Shown one piece after another: positions 21,939 through 33,126 of a stretch of 64,000 nt of DNA. Position numbers and translations under genes: made by a program. The notes beneath the pieces are model-generated. The model saw only the letters and a list, made by a program, of their open reading frames with translations, did not search any database and was not told the DNA's origin. The stretch comes from Blepharisma stoltei (lineage: Eukaryota; Ciliophora; Heterotrichea; Heterotrichida; Blepharismidae), in contig CAJZBQ010000034.1 in NCBI GenBank assembly GCA_914767885.1, positions 1 to 64,000 on the forward strand, written 5' to 3'. Positions within the stretch are counted from its first letter, which is position 1. Each line of letters starts with the position of its first letter.

Positions 21939-24032
21939 ATGTCTCGGTTCGTTCTCTCAATCGTTGGAGCCGGAAACTACGGTGCTGCTCTTGCATACTT
22001 AGCAAGTTGACACTCAAAATCTATCGTAAAGCTTATTGACACTTCAGAAGAAAAATTATCTCAGTCCAGCATCCTATTCGAGCATTGATTCAATTTAGAC
22101 GAAAAATTATACGGCCCGCCTCGAGAAGATATCTATGATATTTTAGAAAGAATCACAGTTTCACCTCACCTTGAGGATATTGAGTACTCAGACTTTGTCG
22201 TTGAAAGTATCACTGAAAATTTGTCACAAAAAAACGAAATAATCCAGCAGATCGAAAAAATCGTCGACAGTGATATTGTAATTGCTAGCACTACCAGTCA
22301 TATTTCTATCACAAAAATAGCCCAAAACACACAATTTCCTGATAGGATTCTTGGGCTAAATTATACACATTTCCCATGGATGTCAAATGTATGTGAAATT
22401 GTAGCGACTATAAAAAGCTCAAATGAAGCAATAGCGACAGCAAGGAATTATGCAAAGAAAATAGGGCTAAAGCCTTCTATTTGTTTTGATAGGCCTGGGT
22501 TTATAGCAAATAAGTCAATTTGTGTGATAATAAATGAAGCCATTTGGATACTGCATGAAGGAATAGCAAGAAAAGAAGACATTGACACGTCGCTGTGTGG
22601 GACCTTGTGTATGAACGTCGGACCATTAGAATTTGCTGACTTTATTGGTCTTGACGAAGTCCTTGACATCTTAAAAACACTACATAGAGATACTGGTGAC
22701 GATAAATATAGACCTTGCCCATTACTTGTAAATTTAGTCTCAGCTGGAATGCTAGGGAGAAAAACAAGTCAAGGGTTCTACGAATACGATCCTAATGAGC
22801 CCTTAACTACATATAGAAGTGAAAGCTTAAGTAAAATGGATAAAGAATACAATAAAATCATCAATGTGCAAAGAGAAATCCGGAGAAAAACTGAAATTTT
22901 ATATGAAGCAGCAAATCTTAATTATCTAGAAAAATTTCAATTTGAAGATTTAAGAGAAGTGCCTTTTGGAGACCTCAAAGCTTTAGCCGACGATATAAAT
23001 ATGGACGAAATCGTAGCTGATAACCAAAATAAATTACGAAAATTATTTGATATAATTGAAAAACAAAAAGAAGACATCAAAAACAAGCAGAAAGAAAATG
23101 AAGGACTTAAAAGAGAAGCTGAAACATTAAGCAAGACTCAACAAAAGGTAGAAAAAGCTATTAAAGACGCTGAAAATAAAGTTGAAAGTATGACAGCTGA
23201 GCTTGAAAAAATGAAAAAAAATAATATGTATAAAGATATAAGAGACCCAAATAACCCTGACGAAAACTTATCAGACTGGATGGAAAAAGCAAGAGAAGTC
23301 TATGACATAAAAGAAATTTCAAAAAAAGAAAAAGAAATGGTCAAAGAATTTGTATGGGAATTCACACAAGCAGACTCTAAGCTGGAGTCAAAAGATTTTG
23401 ATAAAATGGTTCAGGAGTATATTGAGAAAAAACAAAAAGAGAGGGAAGGAGAAACAGCGAAGAAAAAAAATAAGATAGAAATACCAATCGAGGAGTATTC
23501 AGATGAAGAAGAGGAAGAAGAAGAAGAAGATCTTGAGCTGCAAGATGAAGGATATTTTGAATCAGATCAGGCAAGAAGAAAAAAGAAAAGAAAAAGAAGA
23601 AGAAGAAGAACAGCCAAAAAATCAAAAGAACCTGATGAAATAGAAGAACCAGATGAGCTGGAGCAAGAAGATGAAAATCAAATTGCCTCAGAAGAGGAAG
23701 AAAAAAAGGAAGTAAAAGAAAAGAAGAAGATAAATAGACAAGAAATAAAAGACAAAAAATCAAAAGAATTTGCAAAACCGTTAAATGATATAGAAGAAGA
23801 TATAAAAGGGGGAAAATTCAGAGACTTTGCAGAGTCACTAAAGGAAATAGAAGAAGTAATAAAAGGACACAAATTAAAAGGTTTCCAAAACCCATTTGAA
23901 GTACCTCAAGGGGAATCAAAAGGAAGAAAATTGAAACCCTTAAGAAGCCCATTCGCAGGACTAGACGAAGAAATATCAAGATTAATGAAAGCATCAAAAT
24001 CCAGCAAAAATAAAAATGACGAAGACAATTAA
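21939..24032 (+). CDS. 3-hydroxyacyl-CoA dehydrogenase-like protein fused to a long charged coiled-coil tail
   Basis: 697 aa with two TGA-Trp codons. Residues 1-~290 match short-chain HADH: Rossmann motif IVGAGNYGAALA, then the C-terminal domain (PGFIANKS...ARKEDIDT...GPLEFADFIGLD...GRKTSQGFYEYD). The catalytic-His motif, usually GLHFFNP, reads GLNYTHFP, so the His is Asn; the partner Glu (VCEIV) and the downstream Asn are kept. Residues ~300-697 are a lysine/glutamate-rich coiled coil with poly-acidic (near 23510) and poly-basic (near 23590) runs and three repeats of the type IEEDIKGGKFRDFAESL. A metabolic fold is therefore joined to a scaffold-like tail, possibly as a pseudoenzyme. It ends 39 bp before the convergent channel gene. 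Confidence 0.85.
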
Positions 24033-24071
24033 CACTAATATATTTTCCTTAAATAAAAGAATTAGGTTAAT

Positions 24072-27000
24072 TTATTTGCCCATTCTTCTCATGATTTCTA
24101 GCTGGTTCTTCTTGATCTGCTCAATATACTCTTTCAGCTTCAAATTGTCGTCCATCACCGACTTTTCAATCTGGAAAATTTGTTCCCTGATTTCTTTGAC
24201 TTCTTCGCTTGACTGTACCGCTGCTTTGGCTTGGGCTTCTTTGATTCCTTTCATCATCACTTTAAGTTCTCTGACTTTTCCTGCCCATCCTGCGCCTTCA
24301 CCATACTCATCTTCTAGGCAAATTTGGAGATAGGTGTCGTCTTTGACGTTTCGTTTCCAAAAGCACAAGGTCTCGACTTCTAAAATCATTTCGGCCAGCT
24401 CCATATTGTCAGCGATTTCTAAGGACTCTTGGACTCTGTCGTGGGTGTCTCCGACGATTGAGATCAGCAAGTTCATCATGACGACTTGGTTGATCATAGT
24501 AACAATAAAGAACATTAAAGACTGCATATATCATTTTTTTAAATAAATAAATGCTGCGGGCTAATATAAATAAATACATATTATACTATATAAATTGGTA
24601 TAAGTCATCCCGTCTAAGCTATAAGTCCCTAAATTGATTAAATATGAGTAACTTACATAGCTCATCAATGAATCTCTTTCAGTTGGTACATCGAGAACCA
24701 AAAAGATAAATGAAAAAGCTAGGGTAGAGTAAAACAGCAAAATCAGGAAACTCATCATGTCTTTAAAGACTTCAGACAAGAGGTTGACCATATACCTAGT
24801 AGGTGGGTACAGACGGAAATAGCTGATACCTCTGACCCATGATATAAAGGAGGTGACCATCAAAAATGTATATACAACGCTTTCGTCGCCGTCAGTCCAG
24901 TTCATAATTGTATAAACAATAAATAGCACAGCTCTTGATATATCTATATAGTTCCAAATGTCTTCTAAATAGTCAATAGGTGATAGTACGGCTTGATAAA
25001 CTTCATAAGAGGTCAAAATAATGCTAAGTTTCCTATCCATTAACAATTTCTTATAAAATCAAGAAAATTATACCATCTTGAACGATTTTTATATGGCTTC
25101 TCCCTATCTTGCATTAATATAATTGCCTATCTTAAATAATAATGAACATTAGATGCTATATAGCTCTCATAAGCAATTAGTGTGATTTTAAACACATTTC
25201 TTAATTTATTTTAACAATGCATAAAATAATTTATATGGAAAATTTTAATAATAAATATAATATTTATAATACAACCCATTCTTAATCGACCTATAGATTG
25301 GCTCGACAAGGATGTGGGAGTAAGGACAAATGGAATGACGAGCATTATTTGGTTGTCTTGCCAGTATAGCACAAAAAGAGATAGCGTTACTAAACTCCCC
25401 CCCTCCGTGAGTGAACAAAACCATTAGAAAAATCGCTATTTTTTGCCCAAAAACCCACCCTCCGCGAGTGAACAAAAATTTTTTAATAGAAAATATTTTT
25501 ATGGAAAAAAAAATTGATATATAAATGATAATTATTATAATGAAATCTAGAGCTAATTCTGTTTAATTTCAAACGAATTGCTTTTTAAAACATAAAATTT
25601 TATAAATTAAATTAATATTTGCTTTCAAATTTTTGCGAATTAGATTTTTTTTAATTTCGAAAAAAAATTTTTTTTTATAAAATTTATATATAAATTTTTT
25701 TAAAAAAAAAAAATTAACCGCCCTCCGTGAGTGAACAAAATTTTTTTGTTCACTCACGGAGGGGGGGGGGAGTAAGTAAAGGACATAGAGAAGGCCTTGG
25801 GTGTACATGAGCCACCTCACTTGTTTCCATTTCCCTTGCAAAATGGACTGTATAAATTTTGTCCTGAAAATGTCTTGGTTAGGGGAATCAAGGGTGCTTT
25901 TCAGGAATTCAATAGACTCAATAGACCCTGCCGAAATATTGAATGGCACCAATGAGTGCATGAAAAACACTGATTTATCAAGAACTTCTTCTGGGGCTGC
26001 TGCTGGTGGTGTTGCAGTTTCACCTGCGCCAGCAGACTTTTCAGGTAGATCAACTACCCCGCTTCCTGCATTAATATTTGCTAAGTTGTCCTCTTGCAAG
26101 CTGCTACTCTGTGCGCCTGCAATACTTGCTAATTTATCATCTTGCAAGCTGCCACTTTGTGCGCCTGGAGTTGCACTGTCATAAGGAGCTACAGCACTAT
26201 CAGGAACTTCAGCAGGACTTGTAATGGCTGGTTTTACCTTAGGTGGGAAGAAATTCACAGCATAAGGAATCACATCTTTCGACCTAAAATAAGCAGGAGT
26301 CCCTTGTGATGATGATATCATTTTTGGCAAGTTATAGCCTACACATCTCCTGAATATCAAGTCATAGAGTTTAACTAAAAACCTGCTTCCTTCTTTATTC
26401 AGCTGAATAAAGCACTCTTTTGTGACACAAGCTACTGCAAATGGATTGTCTCGGTAGTTTTTAATCATGGATTTCATTATAATGTTTCTGCAGTCACGGT
26501 AGTCTTTGTCCATAGAAATCGACAGAGTGGTTTCTCCAAAGGAAGACTCAACGGTCTTGAACTCTGTTTCTAAGGAAGAACGGAGGTAAGCAGACAAGTT
26601 GGAATAGGTGTAGAAATGAGGAGCGGTTAAGAAGTAGGGAAGAATGACCCAGTCGTCCATAGAAGGGGTGTGGTCAGGAATATCAACAAGATTGATGATG
26701 CTTTTGAGGTATCGGAGGTAGGGTTATCAGCCTTTGCACAGTCAGAGTTTTTTCCTTTTTTTCCAGGAAAAATACCAATGGTTTTTCAATCCGAAACATT
26801 TTTTTCTCTTTGCAGGATCCTTGCATTCTTCGATTTTTGGATCTTCTAAATTCAAGATCATATGAGCATTATTTTTATCTTTTATTTGCCGCATTATAAA
26901 TTGCCCATTTCTTCAAAAATGTGTATGCGAAGAACTTGAAAAAGTTTCAGATTTTTTTTTCTGACAGTGCTGCTAAAATAAATTAGATCCTGCTGCTAAA

Positions 27001-29797
27001 ATAAACTGGATCCTTATAATAAAAATTAAATAAATTAATGAAACCTCTGGATCCTTATAATATACTTTGTAAAAAAAGGTTTTTTTGGCATAGTTTTTTG
27101 AGTTTTTTCCTGGAAAAAAACTCCTTCTTTCTAACGGTAAAAGTCAGCATAAAAAAAACTATCTGGATTTTTATCCAGGTGACCCTCGGAGGTAGGCGTA
27201 GTAATCCATGTTTGGCCCTGAAACTGTCATTGTTTTAGAAGCTAAGGGGTTGGCGACAGCATAGCAGTCTCCTGCTTGTAGAATAAAAGCAATATAAGCT
27301 TCATTAGGGGACACAAAAAGCTTCTTTATGCTGTTGGCTTGGACTTGATTGTAGAAAATCTTGGTAAAAGTCTTCGTGCTCCAATAATTGATTTTTCCAT
27401 CATTACTTGAAGAAATGATATATTTCCCATCTTGTGTTGCATATAGCCCTGTAACTTCATCAGACTCTACCAATGTAACTAATAAAGTTTCTGTTCCTTT
27501 ATTTTTTTATAAAAATTTTAATAAAAAATAAAAAAAAATCTAAAAGTTCTCAAGTTTCTGCTTCCCAGTTCCAAATTCTCATTGTTTTGTCGCTACCTCC
27601 CGAAATCAAGTATTTTTCATCAATAGTCAGCTTTATTGAATTAATGACCCCTAAATGCCCAAATAACGTCTGAAGTGGTGCCAGCTCGCTAACTCCTTCT
27701 ACATACTCCCAAATCTTAATTTGGTTGTCTTGGCTTCCTGATATCAATCTCGTATCATTTTTTGCCATCAATAAACAAGTGACAATGTCTTCATGAGCTT
27801 TCCACTCACTCTTAAAGTCTACTAATTCTAAGTCCCAAACCTTGATTTTTTGCTTTCCTCCAGTAAACAGCAAGTTGCCTTCCTGATTTGCGACTGCACA
27901 AACAGGTGTATCCAAATCGATTTTATCAGAGACCATTTTTCTTTCGCTGGTTTCATTGTTTATGACTGAAATGTTTTCGTTATGGCAAATTACTATTTTA
28001 TTTGAGCCTGCATAAATAACGCTTTGCACTCCTACAATTTCTCCAAGCAAAGTTTCTTCATTCGTCTTCAGGTCCAGCATCTTGATTTCTCTTGAGAATT
28101 TTGCGAATAAAGAATTCATAGGACTGAAGCCTAAAATTCCTGAGGACTTATCAATCCTTTTATATAAGTTCAGTTCTGGGAATTTTGTATAGAAGACCTT
28201 TTTTTTCTGCTCAACTTCAGTAGAAAAGATCATTTTTTCATCATTGCTAAGAGAAATGTGGGTAACTGGGGAGTTATGGACAGTCATATTGATGAGATCA
28301 CGTTTGTTTTTGTTGTCAAAAACGATGACTTTTCCACTTTCAGTCCCCATCACGATGATATCTTCATACTGGGCAATGACAGCGGTCCTGATGGACTCTT
28401 GGAGAGGGATGTCACAAATTGGCTCTAAGCTAGAAGAATTTATCATTTTTATCGACTGCTTGAAAAAAAGTGCAATAAAAGAATCAGAAGGAGCAAATTT
28501 GGCAGAAATCACACTTGATTCTAATTTCTGCTCACTCCGCCCTCATCCTTGATCGAACAATTCGCCATCGTTCGATCAAGGATGGGGGGTAAAAAAAATT
28601 TTTTTGGGAAAAATTTTATATATTAAATAAGAGGGTTAAGAGTGTTTAATAAGATTTTACAGCAAAAAAATTGAATTAATTTCATAAAAATACCAATTTT
28701 TAATATTTTGATTTTTTGGATACCCTTTTAAACTGTGTAAATTTTAATTTATTTCTTATTGAATAAAAAAATTTTAATTTTAAAGAATCTCTATTTTTTA
28801 GATTATTGAGTTTTTTAAGCTTAGGTTGATGACTAAATCACTTTGGATGGTTAATATCGTAGCTTTCTGTCGTCTCAAAGTCTTTGAAAACAACTTCATT
28901 ATGTACATCTTCCCAAGCTTTTGATAACTAATATATTTTTTTATATATAAAAATTTGCATAATATAAAAATCGTTCGATCAAGGATGGGGGTTAATTTTC
29001 CCAATTTTTAGGAATTTTTACAGTCAATCATTCGATCTAGGATGGGGTGGGGGGAGTTAGCAGAAACTTCAGCGTACTTAACGTTGAGTGGATAAAGGGC
29101 GACTTTCTTGTCGTTTATAAGTAGAACCCTTTCACTATTATGTGAAAAGCTAGCCATCTCGAACTCTTCTGAAGTTACCTCTTGGCTTCTTCCTAAAGTA
29201 TCCAAGTCCCATTTCAGCACTTCTTCTTCCTCCATTGGAGTCACCAGAATTCTTTGGTTTGGGGACAGAAACATGTTTTTAATTTTTGACTTGTGGGTGT
29301 CTAAGACTTTCATGAACTCTAGCCCAGGAATCCCATAAGCGTTAATTTTGGTTTCTCCTCTTCTAGAGACCAAAGCGATTTTATCGCCTTTGCAGAGCTC
29401 TAAATACTGCGGAACGAAGGGAAGTTGCTTGTTTTTCCTCTCTTTGGACTGTCGATCCCAAATAACCAAGTCTGTTTCTGTGATATAAACTAACTCCTTC
29501 TTACAAACATTTTATTATAAAAAAATTCCCTTGTTTTTATATAATATTTTGATATAGTTTTATATATAAATTTTAATAGGAGGATAAGGATTTTTCATCA
29601 TTAGTAACTCTTACACTGATAATTTCGTCCATCATGGTATAAGATTGAGCCAAGCTGTCGTTAATCATGCATTCGATTTCCTTTACAGCATCTTCCATAG
29701 TAACCTGTGGCTCTTCTTCACTCATACCAGTGCCTGAGAAGTCAATGATGTCATTGAAGTTACTGAGCAGTGGGATTTTAAAGTCTTTAAGCTCCAT
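24072..29797 (-). CDS. WD40-TRP-like ion channel fusion protein, seven IESs
   Basis: After removing seven TA-bounded insertions the frame is continuous for 1,275 aa. Residues ~70-640 are WD40 repeats (VYITETDLVIWD, LFTGGKQKIKVWDLE, LISGSQDNQIKIWEY, YLISGGSDKTMRIWNW). A Pro/Ala-rich linker with an internal duplication (GAQSGSLQDDKLA / GAQSSSLQEDNLA) follows near 800. From ~945 there are six membrane spans with a pore region, in TRP/polycystin order, ending with the S6 sequence NQVVMMNLLISIVGDTHDRV. The last ~100 residues are a coiled coil. It should be a cation channel with a cytosolic beta-propeller. It shares a 59-bp divergent promoter with the gene at 29857. One IES (28533) has a TG instead of TA at one end. 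Confidence 0.88.
24529..24588. mobile_element. IES in channel pore/S6 region (60 bp)
   Basis: TA at 24529-24530 and 24589-24590. Excision on the coding strand joins MTYTNLY to MQSLMFFIVTM in frame, linking the pore loop to S6. Confidence 0.88.
25041..25345. mobile_element. IES between channel S1 and S2 (305 bp)
   Basis: TA at 25041-25042 and 25346-25347, within a shared TAATG on the coding strand. Excision joins VLYWQDNQI to MDRKLSIILTSYE in frame. It lies 44 bp of exon away from the family B element. Confidence 0.85.
25391..25772. mobile_element. IES, MITE family B full copy in channel S1 (382 bp)
   Basis: TA-bounded (25391-25392, 25773-25774). The motif CCTCCGTGAGTGAAC occurs twice in direct orientation at the low end (25397 and ~25457) and as a fold-back pair at the high end (~25722 and ~25747). 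Excision restores LLYVLYLVTLSLFVLYW, membrane span S1. Confidence 0.93.
26719..27192. mobile_element. IES with 11-bp direct repeats in channel gene (474 bp)
   Basis: TCGGAGGTAGG is repeated at 26712-26722 and 27186-27196 and contains the boundary TA. Excision gives YAYLRYLKSIINLVDIP in frame. The interior has an inverted pair (TTTTTTCCAGGAAAAA near 26754 and TTTTTTCCTGGAAAAA near 27105). Confidence 0.88.
27483..27540. mobile_element. IES in WD40 region (58 bp, shortest seen)
   Basis: TA at 27483-27484 and 27541-27542. Excision gives WEAETWELLLVTLVESDEV in frame. An alternative cut within the 9-bp repeat CAGAAACTT on the coding strand also keeps frame. Confidence 0.8.
28533..29057. mobile_element. 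IES, MITE family A copy 2 (525 bp), one end TG not TA
   Basis: Same interior and end structure as the copy at 3264-3831. The high end has TA (29058-29059). The low end reads CA on the plus strand (TG on the coding strand, 28533-28534). Frame is restored only if the cut is at these positions, giving AEVSAEQKLESSVISAKF. Confidence 0.88.
29491..29584. mobile_element. IES near start of WD40 domain (94 bp)
   Basis: TA at 29491-29492 and 29585-29586. Excision gives TNDEKSLVYITETDLVIWD, a typical first propeller strand, in frame. Other TA pairs give less propeller-like joins. Confidence 0.78.
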
Positions 29798-29856
29798 TTA
29801 TATTAGGGTTAATCAGTGGATGATTAATATCGGAATATATGGAATTTTAAAAGACT

Positions 29857-30135
29857 ATGGAAAATTGTCAAATATGCAATAGAGAAATACCGATTGGGAG
29901 TCCCTGCGTCTGCCAAGAAGAAAATAGCTTGCATCCTGAGCTAGACATGCTATTGACTATTTTAGATGTAATGGACTATAAAGTGAAACTGTATAAAGAA
30001 ACCATGCAGAACCGGCTGTTTATGATAAAAGAAGATATAATGGCAAGCGTTAATGAAGAGATCACAAAATATCACCAATTTTTGTTGAAAAGTATGAACA
30101 CGCTTGAAAATTTTATCGATTTGCTGCAAAATTAA
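29857..30135 (+). CDS. Small Cys-motif coiled-coil protein (92 aa)
   Basis: Begins MENCQICNREIPIGSPCVC, a four-Cys cluster (C-x2-C-x9-C-x-C) that could bind one zinc ion, followed by a ~65-residue amphipathic helix ending FIDLLQN. The start is fixed by the first ATG, 59 bp from the divergent start of the channel gene. No family recognised. A small helical partner of a larger complex is possible, but this is only inference. Confidence 0.7.
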   Translation: MENCQICNREIPIGSPCVCQEENSLHPELDMLLTILDVMDYKVKLYKETMQNRLFMIKEDIMASVNEEITKYHQFLLKSMNTLENFIDLLQN

Positions 30136-30380
30136 ATAAAATGGTATTATGCGTACATAAATTTCTTATGGACGTTATACTCGCAATTTTCATATGAAAT
30201 TTCAAATTATGAATTTGCCGCACTAAAATCTGCGTTTTGAAACGCATATTTGGTTTTCACATACCAAATTCAAATTGACATGCATATGCATGATAAGAAA
30301 TTATTGCGATACATAATAGAATTTAGCCTGTTGCAAATAAATTTATAAGCTAGAGCGCCTCATAAGAAATTAATTAATTA

Positions 30381-30560
30381 ATGCTGCAAAACAGTGAAGA
30401 TGAAGAAAACATCCCCGACGAGCTTTTAAACGTAATTCCTAGCATCAAGCCTATCAAGTTTAGCTTAAACTCTACAGAAATCCAAGAAGAATTCGCAAGA
30501 GCTCTGGCAGGAGAGCACGTGTATTTTAGAGAATCAATAAGAGCAAAATCTAGTTCTTAA
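30381..30560 (+). CDS. Small acidic ORF (59 aa)
   Basis: Starts MLQNSEDEENIPDELLN and ends SIRAKSSS before TAA. Its codon and amino-acid make-up (acidic start, PSIKPIKFSLNS, amphipathic EEFARALAGEHVYF) looks coding and much less AT-rich than the flanks. It ends 5 bp from the convergent kinase gene. No homologue recognised. Confidence 0.55.
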   Translation: MLQNSEDEENIPDELLNVIPSIKPIKFSLNSTEIQEEFARALAGEHVYFRESIRAKSSS

Positions 30561-30565
30561 TTATG

Positions 30566-32165
30566 CTAACTAATCCCTGCGCTCATGAATTTCTTTTTAT
30601 CCCACTCTGTAGATTGGCCTCTTGACAGCTTGATTTTCTTATAAAGCTTAGAGATTTGGCTGTTTTCGTTCTGAAGCTCTTGAAGAAGCTGACTTTCGTT
30701 GTAACCTAATTTCTTCATGCTGCAGACGATATCTAAATCTAAGGCGTCACCATTGATACTGGAGGCGTATTCAAAAGTCTGTGTCATTTCTTCGTCAGCG
30801 CCCATTGCAAAAATCCCTGAGGTGTTAAGTCATGGGTCTTTTAAAACGTCTGCTACACTTGGCCGTCGATTTGGGTCTAATTTTAATATAGCTTTTTTAT
30901 ATGGAAAGGGCAGAGAAATAAATAAGAAATATTATAATTATTGGTAAAGGGATATAGAATATTTTTCAAAATCAAACTTTTAGCTCCAGCTGAGACATGC
31001 TGAGGAACTGTAAAATAGCCTTGTTGAATTTTTCTATACAATTCAGTGTCATTTGAGCCTCTGAATGGATATGTCCCACATAAAAATACATAAATCAAGA
31101 CACCAACTGCTCAAATATCGACGGGCGGCCCTGCGTATTCTTTTCGAGATACAATTTCTGGAGCCATATAGCTTGGTGTCCCGCAGAAGATTTTTGCTTT
31201 TTGAGTATTCGGCATATGTGTAGAGAACCCAAAATCTATTATACCCCTGCCTATGAACTATTCCAGCAACCTCCTATATAATATTTTCCATCAGAATTTA
31301 TTATAACAAGGCATAATTTTACATTTGAATGCTCATCCAGCAGCAAATTCTCCAATTTTATGTCTCTATGCGCAATGTTTTTCTTATGACAATAATCCAA
31401 AGCCACCAAAACTTGTTTTATCAGTTTTTTTGCCTCAGTCTCATCAAGTCGTCTATTAGGTTTTCTCTTCAAATACCCATGCAATGAGCATCCTTGCACA
31501 TATTCCATAACAAGATGCAGCTGCCTCGGGGTATCCAAAACTTCATATAGCTTTACTATGTACGGATGATCCAGCATTCTCATGATATCAATTTCCCTCA
31601 TCACATTTTTTTTCCGATGTGGGTCTAACAGTTTTGTTTTTTCATAAGTTTTAAATGCACATTTTTGTTTACTAGGATTATGGACTACCACTTTTACAGA
31701 CGCATAAGCTCCTTGGCCCACTTGTGTGCCTACTGTATAATCTTCAACAGAACCTCGGAATTTTGGGTCTGTGAGGCTGTTTTCTTGTTTTGACTGTGGA
31801 GATGGACTCCTTTGAAGTAATGGCGGCCTAAGTAAAGGATTTCTATTTGTCTCAGCTTTATGGTCTTCTTTAGACTCATGGGCTGTTGGTTTTCGGCCTG
31901 TAGGGGGTTTTCCGAGTGGAAGAGTGGCGCTATGTTTAATTGCTTTTTCTTCTTCTGATTTCTTGTTTGGAGATGGGGCAACTGTAGTTCTTGGTAAGCT
32001 GCTTTGCCGTTTGTTTATTTTTTCTTTGAGTTCTTCGGTTTCTTTTACGATTTTTTGTGTGTGAATTTCAACATATTCTGCAAATTTACTTTTATCAGTC
32101 TTTGAGTGTAATTTCCGAATTAAATCAATTACAGTTCCAGTCGTTCTTATTACTCCTGCTGACAC
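30566..32165 (-). CDS. CAMK/SNF1-MARK-like serine/threonine protein kinase (two IESs)
   Basis: 484 aa after removing 71-bp and 74-bp insertions. A basic, Ser/Pro-rich N-terminus (~1-125) precedes the kinase domain: glycine loop VGQGAYASV, VAIK-type lysine in CAFKTYEK, catalytic loop HRDIKLENLL, DFG, and GTPSYMAPEIV in the activation segment. The C-terminal DLDIVCSMKKLGYNESQLLQEL resembles the UBA-like autoinhibitory helix of AMPK-related kinases. The IESs cut at the DFG motif (KL-IDFGFS) and in helix H (LKN-ILKLDPNRRP). All catalytic residues are present, so it should be active. Confidence 0.93.
30889..30959. mobile_element. IES in kinase C-lobe (71 bp)
   Basis: TA at 30889-30890 and 30960-30961. 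Excision gives SLILKNILKLDPNRRPS in frame. Confidence 0.87.
31240..31313. mobile_element. IES at kinase DFG motif (74 bp)
   Basis: TA at 31240-31241 and 31314-31315. Excision gives NVKLIDFGFSTHMP in frame; unexcised, the kinase would end before its DFG. Confidence 0.92.
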
Positions 32166-32427
32166 TGGTCGCTTATTTATATGCTTTTTCCTTTGATTTT
32201 GCCATTTATTGATTAAAATTAAGATATTTTGGGAGTTATTTGTAGAAGTATAGGCTTCATAAAGGTGATTTTTTGTAGATTGGAATTTTTCCTCGGTTTT
32301 TCTTTTTGGTCAGGGATAAGACTGGTTTTAGCATTGCTTATGTGCATTTTCCTATTAAATTTAATTAAGAATCATGTTTGCTTGAATTAATGGAGTGGAG
32401 GTGTGTAAACATTTATTAAAGCTAAAA
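32166..32427. other. Intergenic spacer upstream of the kinase gene
   Basis: AT-rich, with no ORF or repeat seen. It presumably contains the kinase promoter and the 3' end of the next gene. Confidence 0.4.
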
Positions 32428-32685
32428 TTATACGGGTTCAAGAGGAAACCATTCCTCGTGCTTGTTTTCAAGTAAACTTGAATCTTGTTTAAACCAATCT
32501 GAGTCAAACTTGCTATTAGTTCTTGACATGTTTAACCTCCCAATCATAAACCAGATATGGCCACTCGCTAGAAGTGAGCAGTAAAGGTAGATGTAGTTAT
32601 TGTCCCAAGGCTCAAAGTTGCTGAAGCAGATCGCGATGTATTCGGCAATTACAATTGCTAAGCTGATTTGGTGGATTTTTAACAT
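32428..32685 (-). CDS. Small two-span membrane protein (85 aa)
   Basis: Two hydrophobic segments (QISLAIVIAEYIAICF and YIYLYCSLLASGHIWFMIG) separated by an acidic turn, followed by a polar C-terminal tail ending EEWFPLEPV. Such small hairpin membrane proteins are common in ER and mitochondrial complexes; no specific family can be named. Confidence 0.6.
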   Translation of the reverse strand: MLKIHQISLAIVIAEYIAICFSNFEPWDNNYIYLYCSLLASGHIWFMIGRLNMSRTNSKFDSDWFKQDSSLLENKHEEWFPLEPV

Positions 32686-33126
32686 TATAACTACCTTTTT
32701 AGTAATTATTCTCTTTGTATAATGTCAAATTTGATTTTTATAAGTTAACAAAGAGTTGGAAAGTATATAAAGTCAGGTTTTTTTATATGAGTTTTTGAGA
32801 ATTTTAAAATACAAAAAATAAAATTAGCTTTTAAAGGCGTATAAGGGCAAAAATAAATATTAAATTGGTTGCTTCTTGAATCCACAATTTATATGGGAAA
32901 AGTATATGTGGAGCATTTATTTAAATAATTAAAAAGTAAAGAAATATATTATTGTCTTTACAAGAATGCTTAAAGTTTCCTTATAATAATTATAAAATTG
33001 ATAGATGCAAGCTGATATATATTTTTTTAATTTTATTCCTCTTGCCTATAAAAAGATCACCAACTCTACTTAGAGTTCTAAGCTGACTCCTTAATTTAAT
33101 CATTACATTTTAATGATCTCATAACT

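Noticed and set aside
23377..23775. Leu/Phe-rich minus-strand frame opposite the HADH coiled coil
   Set aside because: It is the complement of Glu/Lys codon runs; hydrophobic composition is an artefact.
25245..25475. Minus-strand frame over the channel S1 region
   Set aside because: It is a mix of MITE sequence and out-of-frame exon; the in-frame join after excision gives the real channel sequence.
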